A DNA stretch of 64,000 nucleotides from contig CBDCVN010000013.1 of assembly GCA_965223045.1 (NCBI GenBank), positions 3,968,001 through 4,032,000 of the forward strand, written 5' to 3'. The stretch is from CBDCVN01 sp965223045 (lineage in GTDB: Bacteria; Deinococcota; Deinococci; Deinococcales; Trueperaceae). The notes under the pieces are model-generated. The model made no database searches and was not told the origin of the DNA. It saw nothing but the letters and a program-made list of their open reading frames with translations. The position numbers and the translations under genes are program-made. Positions 36,564 through 45,289 of this stretch are shown piece by piece. Within the stretch, counting starts at the first letter, position 1, and each line of letters begins with the position of its first letter.

Positions 36564-37772
36564 CTAAGGCAACCCCTCATAAATAGTTATACTTTTGCGT
36601 TTAAGTTCTCTAACCTTACGCTTATAAAAACGACGCCTATAACTACGTGCTCCTGCTTTCCATTCTCCTGATTTAATAAGAGAGCGTACTACAATAAAAG
36701 CAATAAAAAATGGATGAAGTACTGCCCAACGTAAAGCATTAAAACCCCAAAGATCACGCCTATCTAATTGACCAGTACCTATATACATAGTTAGCAGTTG
36801 CAAAAAAAGCTGTACTACCCATATATCAAAAACCCAAGGAGCAAGTTTAGGGAAGAAGGGAGTGAGCAAAATACCCAGTGACAAGAGGACACTCTGAAAT
36901 CCTAGACACACAATACTAGCTAAAAAAGCAGGATGATAGTGTATAGTGTGATGATAGCGACTTACCCAACGGCGGCGCTGTCTCAAAAATGTCCTGAGGT
37001 CCGGCATGGATTTAGTTTGTACCCTTGTACTAGGTGTGCTAGCAAAAACAATCCGCATATTTGGCAACTTACCCATACGCTGAGTAAGCAAGTCTTCATC
37101 GCCACTTGGAGCCCTTCCAATAGAGCCAAAGCCACCAATGTCTTCAAAAGCCTTACGACGATAACCTTGATTATTGGCACTACTAGCAAACTTCCAACCA
37201 AAGTGTGTAAGGCTACGTGAAACTAGCATCAAGCTAAACCAGTCAGTAATCTCAAATTTTTCAACAAAATTGTTTTTCTTTGGAGATGCTTCAACATAGC
37301 CTACAACCATAGCTACATCACTTTCAAAGTGAGAAATCATTTCTGCTACCCAGAACTTGGAGTACCTACAGTCAGAATCACTAGTTAAAATAATTTCGCC
37401 TGTTGAGTTTTGAATTCCTGTATTAACAGCATTTACCTTTGGGGCCAGGCGCTTACTAGGTTTAGTAACATTTATAAGCTTAAAACGGCTGTCTTTATTG
37501 ACAAAAGATTCAATGATCTCCTCAGTTTTATCTTCTGAACGGTCATTAACAATTACAAATTCTAGTTCTCCTGAGTATTCTTGCTTAGAGAGTGATTCTA
37601 AAGTTCCTGGCAAGTCCTTTTCTTCATTATGTGACGGAATAACTACACTAACTGAAGGAGTTGTTTTGCTATAAGGGCGTCTACGTGCTTTGGACATGCC
37701 CACTAAAACCATAATTATAAGGCCAATGTAAGGAATAGTTAGTGCGTATAGGGGAATAACAAACCAAGCCAT
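36564..37772 (-). CDS. Glycosyltransferase family 2, membrane-bound
   Basis: 402 residues. An N-terminal transmembrane helix (residues 3-25) is followed by the GT-A domain: VSVVIPSHNEEKDLPGTLE, VNDRSEDKT, the DxD-like TSDSDC and the GDEDLL and QRRRW motifs of processive or polyprenyl-type GT2 enzymes. Two or three further hydrophobic segments lie near 290-350. It may make a membrane glycolipid or exopolysaccharide with the adjacent GT4 enzyme (3-base gap, same strand). Divergent from rpe, with a shared 147-base intergenic region. Confidence 0.9.
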   Translation of the reverse strand: MAWFVIPLYALTIPYIGLIIMVLVGMSKARRRPYSKTTPSVSVVIPSHNEEKDLPGTLESLSKQEYSGELEFVIVNDRSEDKTEEIIESFVNKDSRFKLINVTKPSKRLAPKVNAVNTGIQNSTGEIILTSDSDCRYSKFWVAEMISHFESDVAMVVGYVEASPKKNNFVEKFEITDWFSLMLVSRSLTHFGWKFASSANNQGYRRKAFEDIGGFGSIGRAPSGDEDLLTQRMGKLPNMRIVFASTPSTRVQTKSMPDLRTFLRQRRRWVSRYHHTIHYHPAFLASIVCLGFQSVLLSLGILLTPFFPKLAPWVFDIWVVQLFLQLLTMYIGTGQLDRRDLWGFNALRWAVLHPFFIAFIVVRSLIKSGEWKAGARSYRRRFYKRKVRELKRKSITIYEGLP

Positions 37773-37919
37773 TTCTCACTTCCTTGCTACAAGGTTCAAT
37801 CTATTAATGAGGATGTTAATTTGGTACTGCCTCATAAGTTACTTTATTCTAGCACAATTACAAGTAAAGAAAGTCCCTAAGATTTCTTTAGAATAAAATT
37901 ATGTTAGAATCTCTATATT

Positions 37920-38582
37920 GTGCCACACTACAAAATTGCCCCTTCTATTTTAGCTGCAGATTTTACTTGTCTTGGTGAAGAAATTAAAGCTTGTGAAACA
38001 GCAAATGCAGATTATATTCACATTGATGTAATGGATGGACAATTTGTCCCTAATATTACAATTGGCCCTCTAGTTGTTGAAGCTTGCAAACGTAGTGTAA
38101 GTTTACCTCTAGATGTTCACTTGATGATTGTAAAACCTGAACATTATGTTAAAGATTTTGCCCATGCTGGAGCAAATCATATTTTAATACATGCAGAAGC
38201 TACCCCTCATGTGCACAGGGTTTTAGACAACATAAAAAATTTGGAATGTAAAGCAGGATTAGCAATCAATCCATTAACACCTCTTGATGTTTTTAAAGAT
38301 GCTTTACCTTTACTTGATATAGCGCTACTAATGACAGTCAATCCTGGATTTGGTGGTCAAAAATTTATTGATTTAAGCCTAGACCGTATAAAGCGCTTGC
38401 GTGAGTATATTGAGGAAGTTAATCCTAGTTGTGAGCTTGAGGTAGATGGTGGCATTAACTTAGAAGTTGGCAAAGCCGTTCTAGCAGCAGGAGCCAATGT
38501 TCTTGTTGCTGGTAGTTCTATATTTAATAGCCAAAGTAATGTTGAGGAAAACATCAAAGCCTTTCAAACTATACAGATATAG
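37920..38582 (+). CDS. rpe: Ribulose-phosphate 3-epimerase
   Basis: 220 residues from a GTG start. The TIM-barrel motifs are clear: APSILAADF, HIDVMDGQFVPNITIGP, DVHLMI, MTVNPGFGGQKF and ELEVDGGI, with the metal-ligand His and Asp residues conserved. It interconverts ribulose 5-phosphate and xylulose 5-phosphate in the pentose phosphate and Calvin-type pathways. The neighbour rpiA (41250), reached after an AddB-like gene, uses the same substrate, and both are on the plus strand. Confidence 0.96.
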   Translation: MPHYKIAPSILAADFTCLGEEIKACETANADYIHIDVMDGQFVPNITIGPLVVEACKRSVSLPLDVHLMIVKPEHYVKDFAHAGANHILIHAEATPHVHRVLDNIKNLECKAGLAINPLTPLDVFKDALPLLDIALLMTVNPGFGGQKFIDLSLDRIKRLREYIEEVNPSCELEVDGGINLEVGKAVLAAGANVLVAGSSIFNSQSNVEENIKAFQTIQI

Positions 38583-38722
38583 GTTATTAGGTTATATAGC
38601 TCTAAACCTCATAAATCTCCCCACACCACACTTACCCCTAAATGATGTACTTTACAGGGGGCTTATATGCTTTTATTAGGAAAACTTAAATCTAAATTTA
38701 AGAATTTGCTAGTATTAGAACT

Positions 38723-38920
38723 ATGCTCGAGCAAAGAACTTTCTCCACAGATAACCTTGTGCTTATGAGTGAAGCTAGCATATTTGCGGATCAAAAAATT
38801 GTACATCGTAAGCCATCACTAGCTTTAGGGAATTATAGCAGTGTAGAGAACATAAATCTTAGACAATCATTTGCACCTCTAGCTTTTCCTGCTGATGTTT
38901 CTATATGGCTAGAAGAATGA
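38723..38920 (+). CDS. Small ORF overlapping the AddB-like gene
   Basis: 65 codons beginning MLEQRTFSTD. It overlaps the next gene's start by 16 bases. No family motif or hydrophobic segment is seen, and the start codon lies inside a GCTCGAGC palindrome. It could be a short leader protein coupled to the AddB-like gene or a chance frame. Confidence 0.35.
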   Translation: MLEQRTFSTDNLVLMSEASIFADQKIVHRKPSLALGNYSSVENINLRQSFAPLAFPADVSIWLEE

Positions 38921-41244
38921 ATCTCTTAGTTAGTCCTGCGGGTTCTGGTAAAACCACCTATCTTATGGATATTGCTCGAGCTGCCACACAAAAAAACAAG
39001 CGTGTTTGGTGGGTAGGTTTGCCCAGTCAACGCAACTATATATATCGTAAAGCTACAGAAAAAGGTGCCCTGCTAGGCTTGGAATTTTTAAGTCAGCAAC
39101 AAGTTTACTATCGCCTTTTAGCTGCAGCCCAAAAATTACAGCCTTTGCTAGTAGGGACTGGGCGGATAGCGCTAGTAGGACAAGCACTCTTAAACTATCA
39201 TAATGAATTACCCTCTCCAGGCGAGGCACGTTTGTTCACCCAAGCTATTGCTGAAGCTAAGCGTTTTGGTCTTAGCCATAGTGAACTAAAATCCCATGAT
39301 GAAGAAAGTGAACGTTTCAAGCTCATTTTTCGTGAGTACGAGCGTTTGAAGAACAAGCAGTGGGATTATGATGACTTTCGTAGCGAGGCTCTTAATTTAC
39401 TAAGCAGCAAAGAATTTGCCTTAGAAGTTGATTTAGTAATAGTGGATGGTTTTCGTGAAGTAGGCCCTTTAGAACTTGACATTTACAAAGGATTATCTAA
39501 AAGTGCTGAACTGTGGCTTAGTTTGCCTCAGTGTCCACCACAAAACAAAGTAACCCAAAGCTTAAATACAAATTATGAGACTAAGCTAGCAAGCTATCGT
39601 GCTACTAATCCTGTAACTGAAGCTAGGTGGGTATTACGCTCACTTAAACGTGATTTAGCCAAGGGATTTAATCCGCTAGATTTAGCAGTTGTTATGCCCG
39701 AGAACAATATAAAATCTTTTTTATCTCTTGCTGATGAGTATGATTTGCCCATTATGAATGAAGTGCCCAAGGCTTTAGCTGACACAGCTGGGGGTGCTTT
39801 GCTCTTAGATTTGCTCGAGCTGCCAGATTATCCCACAGCCTCAAAGCTATTGGCTATTCCCGAATTGCAAAGCCTTGCTCAAGAAGCATTAAAGCATGGT
39901 GTGGCTGGACGCGAGGCGTTGACAGTATTAGCCAAAGAGTTAGCCTTAGAAAAAATTTGGCAAAAGTGGTTAAAAGACTTAGAAGTTCAAGAGGACAATG
40001 CCTTGGCTTGGGCTGAATATACCGTTAATATAATTCCTGAAGTACTAGGAGATTCATTAAGCAAAGACTGGTCAGAGCATAGAAAACTTATGCTCGAGCG
40101 TGCTAAAGAAGCTAGCTTTATAGGTAAAGAAGGTGCTCACTTTAGAGCTTGGTGGGCTGGTCTTATTCAAGAAACTTTCCCTTTTGAACGGCCTTTAGGA
40201 GGTATTGCTTTACTTAGTGCTAAGTTAGTCTCTGGCAAACGCTTTAAGCGTGTCTATCTAATGCATGCTATAGAAGGAACTTATACTGTAGGTGAACATG
40301 AAGATTATTTTCTGGTAGAAGAGTATCGTAAACCACTAAGTGAGGTTTTTACTAGCTTCGGTTTACCAAAGCGTTTTCTAGGTCGTAATGATCTTTTGTT
40401 TAAGGAGCTTGTTACTCGAGGTGATGAAGTAATAGTTACCTACCCTGAAGCTAATCAAGCTGGGCCTTTGGTACGTGAGTTAGCGTTAACAGGTCCTAGC
40501 TTACCGCCTCGCTTACCTAATGTACCTGCAGGCAGCTACTTAGAATTATCTGGCGAAGCTAACTATGAAGCAGATTTCTCTGAATTGACACTTGGTAATA
40601 CAACCATAGAAAAACTCAAATTTTTTGATAAGTGTGCTTTTAAGTTTTGGGCTGAAGAGCGCTTGACAGCTCTAGAAAGAAAAAAAGAAAAGAGGCCTTG
40701 GTGGCTCAACTTAATAACTGATTTGCGTGACCATAAGCAGTTGAATAAAGCAAGATTAGAAATTCTAAAAAGTAATTACCCTGAAGCAGCACTTTGGCTT
40801 GATGAACATGGTCCAAAACTGTTAGAGCTTAGCTTTGGAGTTAATTTACCAGAGCGAGATGACCCCAAGGCTTTTGTAGATGCTGCTTTGCGTAAAGGTT
40901 CTGAGGTTGACCTCTTCAAATTTACTGCTCCAGAAAGCATTTCGGATTCTAAAGAGGCAGAAGATTATTTTAATAATCGCTGGAATGAGCTTTGGGCAGC
41001 AGGCCATTTGCTACAAGGCTATCAAGGTAAGGTGAAAAAAGTTAGGCTATTTGCCTGGGGTTTATTAGGTGAGCCTATAGAGGCGTTTAATGGTATTGAT
41101 TTTATATGGAGGCGTATAGTTACCAAGCAAAAGAAAGTTAAAGAATCTTTTGAACGGTTTTTGCAAGGAGATACCTCGCCTAAACCGGGTTTTATATGTA
41201 GAGAGTGTTCAGTATTTGATATGTGCCGTAAAGGACAACGTTAG
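38905..41244 (+). CDS. AddB-like helicase/nuclease family protein with Fe-S cysteines
   Basis: 779 residues from ATG 38905 (ATG 38917 is also possible). Walker A is SPAGSGKTT at 10-18. A UvrD/AddB-like ATPase part is followed by a C-terminal domain with FDKCAFKFW and a CRECSVFDMC end, the C...CxxCxxxxxC arrangement of AddB/RecB iron-sulfur nuclease domains. I could not find the D...ExK (GxxDR, DYK) catalytic residues between them; the region reads GSEVDLFKFT and continues without a clear match. It may therefore be an inactive nuclease or a structural AddB-like partner for DNA-end repair. No addA is in the window. Confidence 0.72.
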   Translation: MARRMNLLVSPAGSGKTTYLMDIARAATQKNKRVWWVGLPSQRNYIYRKATEKGALLGLEFLSQQQVYYRLLAAAQKLQPLLVGTGRIALVGQALLNYHNELPSPGEARLFTQAIAEAKRFGLSHSELKSHDEESERFKLIFREYERLKNKQWDYDDFRSEALNLLSSKEFALEVDLVIVDGFREVGPLELDIYKGLSKSAELWLSLPQCPPQNKVTQSLNTNYETKLASYRATNPVTEARWVLRSLKRDLAKGFNPLDLAVVMPENNIKSFLSLADEYDLPIMNEVPKALADTAGGALLLDLLELPDYPTASKLLAIPELQSLAQEALKHGVAGREALTVLAKELALEKIWQKWLKDLEVQEDNALAWAEYTVNIIPEVLGDSLSKDWSEHRKLMLERAKEASFIGKEGAHFRAWWAGLIQETFPFERPLGGIALLSAKLVSGKRFKRVYLMHAIEGTYTVGEHEDYFLVEEYRKPLSEVFTSFGLPKRFLGRNDLLFKELVTRGDEVIVTYPEANQAGPLVRELALTGPSLPPRLPNVPAGSYLELSGEANYEADFSELTLGNTTIEKLKFFDKCAFKFWAEERLTALERKKEKRPWWLNLITDLRDHKQLNKARLEILKSNYPEAALWLDEHGPKLLELSFGVNLPERDDPKAFVDAALRKGSEVDLFKFTAPESISDSKEAEDYFNNRWNELWAAGHLLQGYQGKVKKVRLFAWGLLGEPIEAFNGIDFIWRRIVTKQKKVKESFERFLQGDTSPKPGFICRECSVFDMCRKGQR

Positions 41245-41249
41245 TTATA

Positions 41250-41930
41250 ATGGAATTTGAAGAATTAAAAAAACAGGCTGCCCTACAAGCTGTTTCACAT
41301 ATCGAAAGTGGCATGACAGTAGGCTTAGGTACTGGTAGCACTGCTAAATATGCTATAGAAGAGCTTGGACATAAACTTTCTTTAGGCGAGCTTAAAGATA
41401 TTAAAGGCATACCTACTTCGGAGGCCAGTACTAGGCTAGCACAAAAATTAGACATCCCTCTCATAGATTTGGATAAAGGCATAATAGACATAGCTATTGA
41501 TGGTATGGATGAAGTTACTCCTAAACTCGAGGTCATAAAAGGTTTAGGTGGGGCACTATTACGTGAAAAATTAGTGGCTTTACAAGCTAAAACCTTTATC
41601 CTTATAGGTGATGAAAGTAAGTGGGTAACAAGATTAGGCCAAAAATCCCCTGTACCAATAGAGATTGTACCATTTGGTGCCAAAGCTACTGTCGCAGAGC
41701 TTGAGAGTTTGGGAGCAGAAGTAAAAGCAAGAATGGTAGGAAGCAAATACTTTATAAGTGATAATGGTAATTATATTTTTGATTGTTATTTCTCAGATAA
41801 TGTAAATATTGTGTCTCTAGCACCACAAATTAAGCAAATTACTGGAGTAGTTGAGCATGGTATTTTTTTAATGGCAGATGTAGCCTATATTGCTACGAAA
41901 GATGGTATGCTCGAGCTTAGAAAATCATGA
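41250..41930 (+). CDS. rpiA: Ribose-5-phosphate isomerase A
   Basis: 226 residues. GLGTGSTAKYAIEEL (phosphate-binding), GMDEVTP and KGLGGALLREK (the catalytic Glu and Lys region) are the RpiA signatures. It converts ribose 5-phosphate to ribulose 5-phosphate, the substrate of Rpe. Downstream acpS overlaps its stop by four bases, suggesting coupling; the upstream AddB-like gene ends 6 bases before its start, so the three may form one transcript. Confidence 0.96.
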   Translation: MEFEELKKQAALQAVSHIESGMTVGLGTGSTAKYAIEELGHKLSLGELKDIKGIPTSEASTRLAQKLDIPLIDLDKGIIDIAIDGMDEVTPKLEVIKGLGGALLREKLVALQAKTFILIGDESKWVTRLGQKSPVPIEIVPFGAKATVAELESLGAEVKARMVGSKYFISDNGNYIFDCYFSDNVNIVSLAPQIKQITGVVEHGIFLMADVAYIATKDGMLELRKS

Positions 41931-42292
41931 TAATTTCTGTAGGACTTGATATTATTGAACTTGCCCGTATAAAAAGGGTGTGGAATCGCTATCGTGACAA
42001 ATTCTTAGATCGTCACTTTACCCAAGAGGAGCTTGATTACTCTTTACAAAAGGCTAACCCTTTACCTAGCCTTGCTGCGCGTTTTGCTGCTAAAGAGGCT
42101 TTTCAAAAATGTTGGCGTGAGAGTTATGGCTGGAAAGAAGTTTGGGTATTAAGGAAAGGACGTCGTCCTGAACTTAGGTTTTCAGATCGCATTCAAAAAG
42201 AATTAGATGAAAAAGGTTGGATTACCCATTTGAGCCTTACCCATAGCAAAGAAAATGCTGCAGCAGTAGTAATCTTAGAGCAAAATGTCTAA
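41927..42292 (+). CDS. acpS: Holo-[acyl-carrier-protein] synthase
   Basis: 121 residues. VGLDIIELARIKRV gives the metal-binding Asp, and FAAKEAFQKC the Glu/Lys pair typical of AcpS. It transfers 4'-phosphopantetheine from CoA to apo-ACP, activating fatty-acid synthesis. It overlaps rpiA by four bases and ends two bases before the convergent lysY stop. Confidence 0.93.
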   Translation: MIISVGLDIIELARIKRVWNRYRDKFLDRHFTQEELDYSLQKANPLPSLAARFAAKEAFQKCWRESYGWKEVWVLRKGRRPELRFSDRIQKELDEKGWITHLSLTHSKENAAAVVILEQNV

Positions 42293-42293
42293 T

Positions 42294-43334
42294 CTAGGGG
42301 TGCAATCCAAAAAATTCTAGGCCTAAAGTTTCTTCCCAACCCATACTTATATTAAGAGCCTGTATAGCATGACCTGCTGTACCTTTAACTAAATTATCAA
42401 TAGCGCTCATTACTACCAAGCGCCCTGTATCATTGTCCATAGCAAAACCGATATCACAATAATTAGTACCATCTAAAATTTTAGGGTCAGGTACACGGTG
42501 AATTCCCCTTTTAATATTAACTAGACGAATAAAAGGTTCTGCTGCGTACTCTTCACGATAGGCAGCCATAACATCTTTGTCACTATAACCATCAGGTAAA
42601 AATACGTGGGCAGTAACAAGGATGCCACGCACCCTTTCAATAGCCGTAGCGGTTAGGTGGATAGCAAAGTTACCGGGTAGTGCCTGCTCTATTTCTGCAG
42701 TATGGCGGTGTCCTACTGCTGCATAGGTACGAATAACTCCCATGCGCTCAGGATGATGCCCCGATTCACTAGGTTTATTACCAGCTGCTGAAGAGCCTAT
42801 TTTTCCTTCTATAAAAATGTCTTTTTTTGCAGGAACAGCATGTTTCAAAAGTGGATAAAGCCCCAAAGTGCTAGCTGTAGCTAGACAACCTGCTCCTGCA
42901 ATGTGAGTAGCCTCTCTTAGTTCTTCACGATGGATTTCTGGGCTTCCATAAATGAATTTGCCCAAGAGCTCAGGTCTAGGATGGACTTCACCATAATATT
43001 TTTCATAAGAACTAGCATCTTTTAAACGAAAGTCTGCCGATAGATCAATCATTCGGGGTGCAAATTTAGACAATTCCTCAAAACGCTCAGCTGATTTTTT
43101 ATGAGGCAAGCCCACAACTAAAAGATCTGCTTCTTTTAAGTCATTAATAGAACTAAAACGTAATTTGCTTACACCACGTAAATTAGGGTGAACTATATGA
43201 ACAGGTTGTTTGGCATAGCGCTCACTAGTTATTTGTGTGATAGTAATTTTAGGGTGGACAATGCCAAGGCGTAAAAACTCTCCGCCAGCGTAGCCAGAAG
43301 CACCAACGATAGCAACATTTAAATTTTCAGACAT
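42294..43334 (-). CDS. lysY: LysW-gamma-L-alpha-aminoadipyl-6-phosphate reductase (LysY, ArgC family)
   Basis: 346 residues with NADP-binding GASGYAGGEF and the catalytic Cys150 in GAGCLATA rather than the NPGCYPT of classical ArgC. The C-terminus ends GLEFFGLHP, as in Thermus LysY. LysY reduces the phosphorylated, LysW-bound alpha-aminoadipate in lysine synthesis (or glutamate in the arginine version). An authentic ArgC is encoded at 60953, so this copy is best explained as LysY. No lysW, lysX or lysZ is in the window. It converges on acpS. Confidence 0.85.
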   Translation of the reverse strand: MSENLNVAIVGASGYAGGEFLRLGIVHPKITITQITSERYAKQPVHIVHPNLRGVSKLRFSSINDLKEADLLVVGLPHKKSAERFEELSKFAPRMIDLSADFRLKDASSYEKYYGEVHPRPELLGKFIYGSPEIHREELREATHIAGAGCLATASTLGLYPLLKHAVPAKKDIFIEGKIGSSAAGNKPSESGHHPERMGVIRTYAAVGHRHTAEIEQALPGNFAIHLTATAIERVRGILVTAHVFLPDGYSDKDVMAAYREEYAAEPFIRLVNIKRGIHRVPDPKILDGTNYCDIGFAMDNDTGRLVVMSAIDNLVKGTAGHAIQALNISMGWEETLGLEFFGLHP

Positions 43335-43419
43335 AGCTTGCTAAGCAAGACTCCTTTCAAGGATATTAACAGTATCTGAACTAATCATATTTAGCAAGAG
43401 GTTGGAATTTTTTGTTTTG

Positions 43420-43480
43420 CTCGAGCAAACTAGTTTTTGATATAAAGTATCATAATGGTTCATTGAAGTTTTTGCTCGAG
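43420..43480. repeat. Two intergenic GCTCGAGC palindromes
   Basis: GCTCGAGC at 43420-43427 and again at 43473-43480, 53 bases apart in non-coding DNA between lysY and the next fragment. They belong to the dispersed palindrome family (17 octamers, about 45 CTCGAG by eye in the window) and show that it is not limited to coding sequence. Confidence 0.8.
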
Positions 43481-43486
43481 CACCTC

Positions 43487-43684
43487 CTAATAAATTACGC
43501 TAGTAAGCTCACCTGCAGGGTATTGGGGACAGGTTTTTTCGTATGGCCTGTCGCCCATATAGTGTTGCCACTCAAATTCAGTAAAATTGCGATCTAATAG
43601 ATATTTACATGCCACTTCTCGCCATAGTTCTCTAGGGTCTTTATCTGCACCCCAGAAAGCTAGGTAACCATCTTTACCCTTCAT
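43487..43684 (-). CDS. C-terminal fragment of a WD40/NTPase-type protein
   Basis: 65 codons. The end ...ACKYLLDRNFTEFEWQHYMG then DRPYEKTCPQYPAGE resembles the common closing segment (RNLTxEEWxRYxGDxPYRKTCP) of WD40/caspase-type NTPase proteins. The rest of such a protein is missing upstream, so this is probably a remnant, though it could be translated. Confidence 0.45.
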   Translation of the reverse strand: MKGKDGYLAFWGADKDPRELWREVACKYLLDRNFTEFEWQHYMGDRPYEKTCPQYPAGELTSVIY

Positions 43685-44040
43685 TACTAATAACTTATAT
43701 TGGAACTTAATGATATGCTGTCTGTACCCCCAAAATTTAGAGCTTGCAAAAATCTGACAAAAAGTAGGTGCTGAGGGCAGTCATCGCAAAAAACAAAGAG
43801 GGCTATCTCATAATACATTCATACAAGTAGAATTCTCTCATCATGTTCTTTAAGAGATATACTCAAATCCGATTTTGTATTGAGTTAACCATGAAATTTT
43901 GCCTTATTTGTCATTTCGCTTGAAGAAGTTGGAAAATCAGCAATTGAAAAATCATCCTGCTGCATTATGCCTGTTAGGAACACGTTTGCTTAACTTAACA
44001 TTTATGCAAGCATGAAATAAACTTAGCAAAACAACTCACT

Positions 44041-44435
44041 ATGGTTTCTGATAAATTGCACGAAGAAGCCAAAACTAGAACACTCCAACGTCATGTTGCT
44101 AAATTAGATCCAGCAATTAATAGAGTTGTTCGGAAACAAAATGTTGGACCAAATAGTTGACTCATTAGATAAAAGATTTGTACCCTTGCTAAGACTTAGC
44201 TGTCACATTTTGCATTTCCGGAGCTTTAAATTGAGCAATTGTACATTTTATAATGCACGCTAGCTTATTTCTGAACAAGTCTAATGACAGGCTGTTTTTG
44301 ATGGCTAAAGGCAATTTAACCTGTATGGGCATTACTTATCAGCAACTAGGAGAGTTTTATAAAGAAAAAACTGGAAAGGACTACCTAAACCTGTCTAAGA
44401 ATTTCCTTGCTTCGTTTTACTTCGTTTTACATTGA
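44041..44435 (+). pseudogene. Short ORF of unknown function, split by a MITE
   Basis: MVSDKLHEEAKTRTLQRHVA followed by KLDPAIN is interrupted by a 159-base MITE, then DRLFLMAKGNLTCMGITYQQ, LGEFYKEKTGKDYLNLSKNF. Removing the MITE with one TA makes the frame continuous, 77 codons to the stop at 44435. No family recognised. The clean in-frame restoration implies this was coding before the insertion. Confidence 0.5.
44123..44281 (+). mobile_element. MITE derived from the IS5-type element at 34358 (159 bp)
   Basis: Ends GAGTTGTTCGGAAACAAA and (complement) GACTTGTTCAGAAATAA nearly match the terminal repeats of the element at 34358-35343, and TA flanks both sides. It has no coding capacity and must rely on the parent transposase. 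Confidence 0.72.
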
Positions 44436-44489
44436 GAGAAGTCGTTTTTAATTAAATTTAGAGTAAAGATTTTTTGTTCTACCCATTCT

Positions 44490-44891
44490 TCACAATTTTC
44501 GTGTATTCTGACGATAGAATTCAGCTACGTCTTCACGGAATATATTGCCTTTTGCAATGTCTTCTATAAGGTTTTTCTGCTCATACTCTTTCTGAACTTC
44601 AAGCTCATACCCGTTTTTTTCGAGGAATAGTCCTGCAACGGCCAGAGCTGTTCTTTTGTTTCCATCAACAAAAGCATGATTTTGGGCTATGCCTTCAGTA
44701 TAGCTTGCATCAAGCTCAAAAATATCGTCTTGCTCCTCATAGGAGTACAGATTTTGTGGGCGTGCGAGTGCAGACTGAAGAAGCCCTTGATCTCTCATAC
44801 CGTGTGATCCACCCGTTTTCTCTATGATTTTTTCATGGAAAAGAAAGGCTTCTTTTTCTGTGATCCAAAGCGGTTCTATATCTTGTGTCAC
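44490..44891 (-). CDS. Doc-type toxin (Fic/Doc fold)
   Basis: 133 residues from a GTG start overlapping the antitoxin stop by one base. The Fic/Doc signature is HAFVDGNKRTA (residues 72-82). Doc kinases phosphorylate elongation factor Tu and stop translation. It follows its Phd-type antitoxin directly. Size and motif are those of an intact death-on-curing toxin. Confidence 0.9.
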   Translation of the reverse strand: MTQDIEPLWITEKEAFLFHEKIIEKTGGSHGMRDQGLLQSALARPQNLYSYEEQDDIFELDASYTEGIAQNHAFVDGNKRTALAVAGLFLEKNGYELEVQKEYEQKNLIEDIAKGNIFREDVAEFYRQNTRKL

Positions 44892-45124
44892 TATGCCAGC
44901 TGTTCAAGGACTATGTGGTGTTTTTCAATAAAGGCATCCATCATTTGCTCAGTTTCTTTGGTTATTTCAGGATTTTTTAGTTCTGCATATTTTTTGTATT
45001 CTGTTGCAGAAATTAGGACAACACTTTCACGTCCGTTACTGGTAACAGTTACAGGTTCCCGTTGAGCAATTTCCTTGAAGGCTCCAAAGTTTTTTTGCAA
45101 TTCAGAAGCAGTTACAGTTCTCAT
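44891..45124 (-). CDS. Phd/YefM antitoxin for Doc
   Basis: 77 residues. MRTVTASELQKNFGAFKEIA is the Phd/YefM N-terminal DNA-binding fold, with VTVTSNGRESVVLISATEYK following. It precedes the Doc toxin and overlaps it by one base, the usual order for neutralisation and autoregulation. Confidence 0.88.
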   Translation of the reverse strand: MRTVTASELQKNFGAFKEIAQREPVTVTSNGRESVVLISATEYKKYAELKNPEITKETEQMMDAFIEKHHIVLEQLA

Positions 45125-45241
45125 GAGTACAATCCTCTTTTCGTATGGTTTATATTGAAATGATACACAGATTACGTAATTTGTGCAACAAAAATTATAG
45201 AATCACACTTTTGATTATCACTCCTGTAACAAGGCCATACC

Positions 45242-45279
45242 TCATTTTTGACAACTTTGGACACTTATTTAATTTGCAG
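45242..45279 (-). repeat. Solo ISAzo13-type end
   Basis: A 21-base exact match plus flanking similarity to the right end of the element at 7992-9302 (9261-9299) lies just downstream of hypE, with no transposase nearby. It is a relic of an insertion or of a deletion next to one. Confidence 0.62.
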
Positions 45280-45289
45280 ATCCTTAGCA

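Noticed and set aside
41192..41746. A 184-codon minus-strand frame across rpiA
   Set aside because: Antisense to rpiA, which has all family motifs in the plus frame.
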